Part shown: piece after piece, positions 60,366 to 64,000 of the stretch
Layout: each line of letters begins with the position of its first letter
Numbering within the stretch: the stretch's first letter is position 1
Source of the DNA: Halieaceae bacterium UBA5044
GTDB taxonomy: Bacteria > Pseudomonadota > Gammaproteobacteria > Pseudomonadales > Halieaceae
Reading direction: 5' to 3'
DNA length: 64,000 nucleotides
Assembly (NCBI GenBank): GCA_002416125.1
Contig: DIBU01000008.1
Coordinates: 62,001-126,000, forward strand
Made by a program: the position numbers and the translations under genes
The notes under the pieces: model-generated
The model's database searches: none
What the model was told of the DNA's origin: nothing
The model's input: the letters and a program-made list of their open reading frames with translations, nothing else

Positions 60366-63300
60366 GATGCAGCTCCTGCGCTGTTCTTCGAGTCCTCAAG
60401 CACCACCAGTGCCTGCCCCGCGGCGACGCGACCGCCGGCGGTCGGCAACACCTGGGTGACCGTGCCATCGCAGGGGGCAGATACGGCAATCTCCATCTTC
60501 ATCGATTCCAGCACCAGCAGCGCATCGCCGCGGCCCACGGTATCCCCCACCTGCACGCGCAGCTGCCAGACACTGCCGGAAACGGGGCTGTCCACGACGG
60601 TGGCGCTGTCGGGCCAGCTCTGCTCTTCCACAGCCGGGGGCTGCTCTTCTTCAGCGAAGTTGAACTGCCCGCTGGCGTGCCACTGCGCCAGCTCTGCCGC
60701 GAAGGCCTGTTGACGGCGGCTACGGAAGTCGTCGATGGCCCCTGCATGGTCGGCCAGCAGCTGCTCGTAGTCGGCCAGTGAGAACTGGCTCTGCTCAATG
60801 GTCAGCGGATAGCGCCCCTGCGGGAAGTCACGACGGATTTGCTGCAGCTCGTCGTGACTGACTTCATAAAAGCGAATCTGGTCGAAGAAACGCAGCAGCC
60901 AGGGCTCCTCGAAGGCGTCGGTACGTCGATAGCGGTTCCACATCTGCAGGGTGCGCCCGACGAACTGGTAGCCTCCCGGGCCCTCCATGCCATACACGCA
61001 GAGATAGGAACCCCCGATACCCACGGAGTTTTCTGCCGTCCAGGTGCGCGCGGGATTGTACTTGGTGGTGACCAGGCGGTGCCGGGGGTCTACCGGCGTA
61101 GCCACCGGCGCCCCGAGATAGACATCACCCAGCCCCATCACCAGGTACGCGGCCTCAAATACAATGCGCTTGACGGCCTCGATGTCTTCGAGCCCGTTGA
61201 TGCGGCGAATGAATTCCAGGTTACTCGGGCACCAGGGGGCATTCTTTCGCACGGACTGCGTGTATTTTTCGATGGCGAGCCGGCAGGCCTCATCATCCCA
61301 GGACAGCGGCAGGTGCACGATGCGTGAGGGCACGCTGAGTTGCGCCAGTTGCGTGGCCAGCTCGCGCTCGCCGCGCTCGAGGTGCGCAAGCAGGGCATCG
61401 TGGCCCAGCACCTGGCTGTCGTAGTGAATCTGCAGCGAGCGGATCCCCGGGATCAACTCGCGCAGCCCCGGCAGCGAGTATTGCTGCAACCACTGCATGA
61501 GTGCATGGGCCCGGAAGCGCAGCCGAATATCGAGTTCCTGCTCGCCGTACTCGACCAGCAGAAAGTGGTCTCCCGCGCTGCGGCAGACAATCTCGTCACC
61601 GAAGGTCTCCGCGGGGAAGCGCGCCAGCACCGGCGACAGCGGTGCCGCCGGCTGCCACTCACAGGCAACCGGTGCAAGCGCGGCAATGGCCTCACTCTGG
61701 GCGGCCTCGAGCGCCACCGCCTGGGGCAGCGACACAGGCACAAAGCGCAGCGTGTCGCCAGCCCGCAGCTGCCCGAGCTTCCACAGATCCGCGGTAATCA
61801 CCGTCGCCGGGCACACGAACCCTCCCAGTGAGGGGCCATCCGGGCCGAGAATAACGGGCATATCACCGGTGAAATCCACCGTGCCGAAGGCGTAGCCATT
61901 GTCGTGAATGTTGGAGGGGTGCAGGCCTGCCTCACCACCGTCGGCACGGGCCCACTGCGGTTTCGGGCCAATCAGGCGCACACCCGTGCGGCTGGAGTTG
62001 TAGTGAACCTCCCAGTCGGTGGCAAAGAATGTGGCGATGTCGTCATCCGTGAAGAAATCAGGGGCGCCGTGGGGGCCGTAAATTACCCTCAGCTGCCACT
62101 GCCGGTGGATGTCGGGCTGCAGTGCAGTGGGAAGCCGCTGCGCTGCCGCGGGGAGCGCAGGCTCCTCACTCAGGTGCAGCACGTCACCGGCCCTCAGCGC
62201 ACGGCCGTTGTGGCCGCCGAACTGGCCGAGTGTGAAGGTGGAGCGCGAACCGAGATACGCCGGGCACTGAAAACCGCCGCGTACCGCGAGGTACGCGCGC
62301 GCCCCGGCTTCACGCACCCGTCCCAGTTGCAGTGTCTGGCCCGCGCGCACGGCAACCACCTCCCACGGAAAGACGGGTTGCTCATCGAGGGTGGCCTCGA
62401 TCGCCGCGCCGGCAATCACCATTTGCGTATCGACAGCGAAGCGCAACAGCGGGCCCTGCAGGGTAATCTCCAGAGCGCTGGCATCGGCCTCGTTGTTCAG
62501 CAGGCGGTTCGCGAGGCGGAACGAGTAGCTGTCGAAAGGGCCGGAAGGCGGCACGCCAACATCCCAGTGCCCCTGCCGACCCGGGTAGTCCTGCAGTGTG
62601 GTCTGTGTTCCGCCCTGCAGCACATCAACCCGCGCCGGGCGATGACTGAAGCGGTTCAGGTAGCGGGTGGTCACCTGTCCCTGCAGCAGCGTGGCATCGC
62701 GGCTCAGGGCCCGCAGGTAACCGAGATTGGTCTCACTGCCGTAGAGTTCGATCTCGTCGAGGGTGCGCTGCAGCTTCTGCAGTGCCGCGCTGCGGTCGGC
62801 GGCGTGCACAATCACCTTGGCCAGCATTGGATCAAAGAAGGGAGGCACCTCAACGCCGGACTCAATCCAGTGGTCAATGCGCACCCCGTCGCCGGAGGGA
62901 AAACTGACGTGGCTCAGCAGGCCCGCGCAGGGCTGAAAGTCCAGCGACGGGTCCTCGGCGTAGACGCGCACCTGCACGGCGTGACCCCGTGGCCGCAGGG
63001 CGACGCGCTCGGCATCCAGGTCGGGAGCAGTGCCGGCAGCAATGCGCAGCATCCATTCCACCAGGTCTACGCCATACACTTCTTCCGTCACGCCGTGCTC
63101 AACCTGCAGCCGCGTATTGACCTCGAGAAAATAAAACGCTGCCGTGTCGGCATCGTAGATGAACTCCACGGTGCCGGCGTTGCGGTAGCCTATGCTCGAC
63201 AACAGGCGTTCAGCGGTACTGTGCAGAGCGGTACGGGTCGCGTCCTCCAGATTGGGGGCGGGGCATTCTTCAACCACTTTCTGGTTGCGTCGCTGGCTTG

Positions 63301-63985
63301 AACAGTCACGCTCCCCGAGCGCCAGCGCCCTGCCCTGGCCGTCTCCCACCACCTGCACTTCAATGTGCCGGGCACGGCCGATGAATTTCTCCAGGAACAC
63401 GCTGTCGTCAGCGAAGTTGTTGGCGCCCAGCCGACGCACAGAATCAAACGCACCGGCCAGCTCTGCTGCATCGTGGCAAAGCTGCATGCCTATGCCGCCA
63501 CCGCCAGCCGTGCTCTTCAGCATCACCGGATAGCCAATACGCAGCGCCTCTGCTTCCGCCGCCGCCAGCGTGTCGAGCAACCCGGAACCCGGCAACAGTG
63601 GAACACCCGCGGCCTCCGCCAGGTCCCGGGCCCGGTGCTTGAGCCCAAAGGCCTGCATCTGCTCAGGTGTCGGCCCGATAAAGGCGATGCCCGCCGCTTC
63701 GCAGCGCCTGACGAATTCAGCGTTTTCGCTGAGAAAACCGTAGCCCGGATGAATGGCCTGCGCGCCGCTCTCGCGCGCCACCTCGAGAATGCGCTCCATG
63801 TTGAGGTAGGTCTCGGCGGCACCCCCCTCCCCCAGGCAGAAAGCCTGGTCCGCCTGTCGCACATGCAGGCTGTCGGCATCGCAGTCTGCATATACCGCCA
63901 CAGAGCGGATATCCATTCGACGCAGGGTGCGCAGGATGCGGGTGGCGATCGCCCCCCTGTTGGCTACAAGTACAGTGTCAAACAT
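60362..63985 (-). CDS. uca: Urea carboxylase
   Basis: Biotin enzyme that makes allophanate from urea, bicarbonate and ATP. The 1207-residue protein has four parts in order: biotin carboxylase with ATP-grasp (residues ~1-450, VLVANRGAIATRILRTLRRM and GGGGIGMQ), a KipA/AHS2 domain (GGTQTTLQDYPGRQGHWDVGV near 470), a KipI/AHS1 domain (EIVCRSAGDHFLLVEYGEQE near 800), and a C-terminal biotinyl domain with the lysine in LVLESMKMEIAVSAPC. AGGT lies before ATG 63985. Upstream transport or accessory genes would lie beyond the window. Confidence 0.95.
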   Translation of the reverse strand: MFDTVLVANRGAIATRILRTLRRMDIRSVAVYADCDADSLHVRQADQAFCLGEGGAAETYLNMERILEVARESGAQAIHPGYGFLSENAEFVRRCEAAGIAFIGPTPEQMQAFGLKHRARDLAEAAGVPLLPGSGLLDTLAAAEAEALRIGYPVMLKSTAGGGGIGMQLCHDAAELAGAFDSVRRLGANNFADDSVFLEKFIGRARHIEVQVVGDGQGRALALGERDCSSQRRNQKVVEECPAPNLEDATRTALHSTAERLLSSIGYRNAGTVEFIYDADTAAFYFLEVNTRLQVEHGVTEEVYGVDLVEWMLRIAAGTAPDLDAERVALRPRGHAVQVRVYAEDPSLDFQPCAGLLSHVSFPSGDGVRIDHWIESGVEVPPFFDPMLAKVIVHAADRSAALQKLQRTLDEIELYGSETNLGYLRALSRDATLLQGQVTTRYLNRFSHRPARVDVLQGGTQTTLQDYPGRQGHWDVGVPPSGPFDSYSFRLANRLLNNEADASALEITLQGPLLRFAVDTQMVIAGAAIEATLDEQPVFPWEVVAVRAGQTLQLGRVREAGARAYLAVRGGFQCPAYLGSRSTFTLGQFGGHNGRALRAGDVLHLSEEPALPAAAQRLPTALQPDIHRQWQLRVIYGPHGAPDFFTDDDIATFFATDWEVHYNSSRTGVRLIGPKPQWARADGGEAGLHPSNIHDNGYAFGTVDFTGDMPVILGPDGPSLGGFVCPATVITADLWKLGQLRAGDTLRFVPVSLPQAVALEAAQSEAIAALAPVACEWQPAAPLSPVLARFPAETFGDEIVCRSAGDHFLLVEYGEQELDIRLRFRAHALMQWLQQYSLPGLRELIPGIRSLQIHYDSQVLGHDALLAHLERGERELATQLAQLSVPSRIVHLPLSWDDEACRLAIEKYTQSVRKNAPWCPSNLEFIRRINGLEDIEAVKRIVFEAAYLVMGLGDVYLGAPVATPVDPRHRLVTTKYNPARTWTAENSVGIGGSYLCVYGMEGPGGYQFVGRTLQMWNRYRRTDAFEEPWLLRFFDQIRFYEVSHDELQQIRRDFPQGRYPLTIEQSQFSLADYEQLLADHAGAIDDFRSRRQQAFAAELAQWHASGQFNFAEEEQPPAVEEQSWPDSATVVDSPVSGSVWQLRVQVGDTVGRGDALLVLESMKMEIAVSAPCDGTVTQVLPTAGGRVAAGQALVVLEDSKNSAGAAS

Positions 63986-64000
63986 CGTCAAACCTGGCGC

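Noticed and set aside
61904..63301. 465-codon open frame on the + strand opposite urea carboxylase
   Set aside because: Antisense shadow; the urea carboxylase domains on the other strand are unmistakable.
1..64000. Prophage, IS element or CRISPR in the window
   Set aside because: No transposase, integrase other than XerC, or regularly spaced repeats were seen; gaps between genes are short.

Overview
The window is a GC-rich, tightly packed stretch of a gammaproteobacterial chromosome: 59 protein-coding genes by my reading, no gene-free gap above 300 bases, and no rRNA, tRNA, CRISPR array, IS element or prophage that I can recognise. Two blocks share gene content and order with Pseudomonas: argH | algZ-algR-hemC-hemD-hemX-hemY, and lptM-lysA-dapF-DUF484-xerC-HAD. 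Genes that lie near these blocks in Pseudomonas (gshA, dsbB, rsd/algQ, an FKBP isomerase, an ABC-F protein, trxA, rho, ubiD, glnK) are also here. The accessory genes (a TonB-dependent receptor, phasins, a ferritin-like diiron protein beside an AraC regulator, an LLM flavin oxidoreductase, urea carboxylase) suggest a marine heterotroph such as Halieaceae (OM60/NOR5) or a relative. That placement is inference, not a search result.

Layout. 1-4 kb: 3' end of nhaR, dinG and an acyltransferase. 4-6.5 kb: two small hypothetical genes and a TetR/tyrosine-phosphatase pair. 6.6-7 kb: rpsT with a clear promoter and terminator. 7-12.5 kb: accessory block with a diiron protein divergent from an AraC regulator, a patatin-like hydrolase, a PHA-system protein, an EamA transporter and an LLM oxidoreductase. 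12.6-15.3 kb: hslO and pckA. 15.3-19.6 kb: RND pump and adaptor. 19.8-24.3 kb: two phasin-like proteins flanking a TonB receptor, plus a TetR regulator. 24.3-28 kb: methyltransferase, peroxiredoxin, and a coupled pair of secreted beta-propeller lactonase/esterase-like protein and SLC13 transporter. 28-31.7 kb: moaA, MoxR ATPase, CoxE-like VWA protein and a zinc-ribbon membrane protein. 31.7-44.7 kb: pilU, a BamA-like barrel, gshA, dsbB, rsd, FKBP, TIGR02444, ABC-F, GIY-YIG, trxA, rho and ubiD. 44.7-52.3 kb: the heme/alg/arg block. 52.3-58.1 kb: DUF3187 barrel, then lptM to the HAD phosphatase. 58.1-64 kb: glnK, then urea carboxylase and allophanate hydrolase, cut just before anything upstream.

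Functional themes. Three separate loci point to polyhydroxyalkanoate granules (10.3, 19.8 and 23.1 kb). Nitrogen handling sits together at the right end: PII protein and ATP-dependent urea breakdown. Mo-cofactor synthesis (moaA) next to MoxR/CoxE-type genes hints at metalloenzyme maturation. The least explained parts are the diiron/AraC locus, the secreted propeller/SLC13 pair, the moaA-moxR-VWA-zinc-ribbon run, and two phasins carrying lysine/alanine-rich tails at opposite ends. I found no clear defence system or new gene cluster type. The genes are mostly known families in some unusual combinations.
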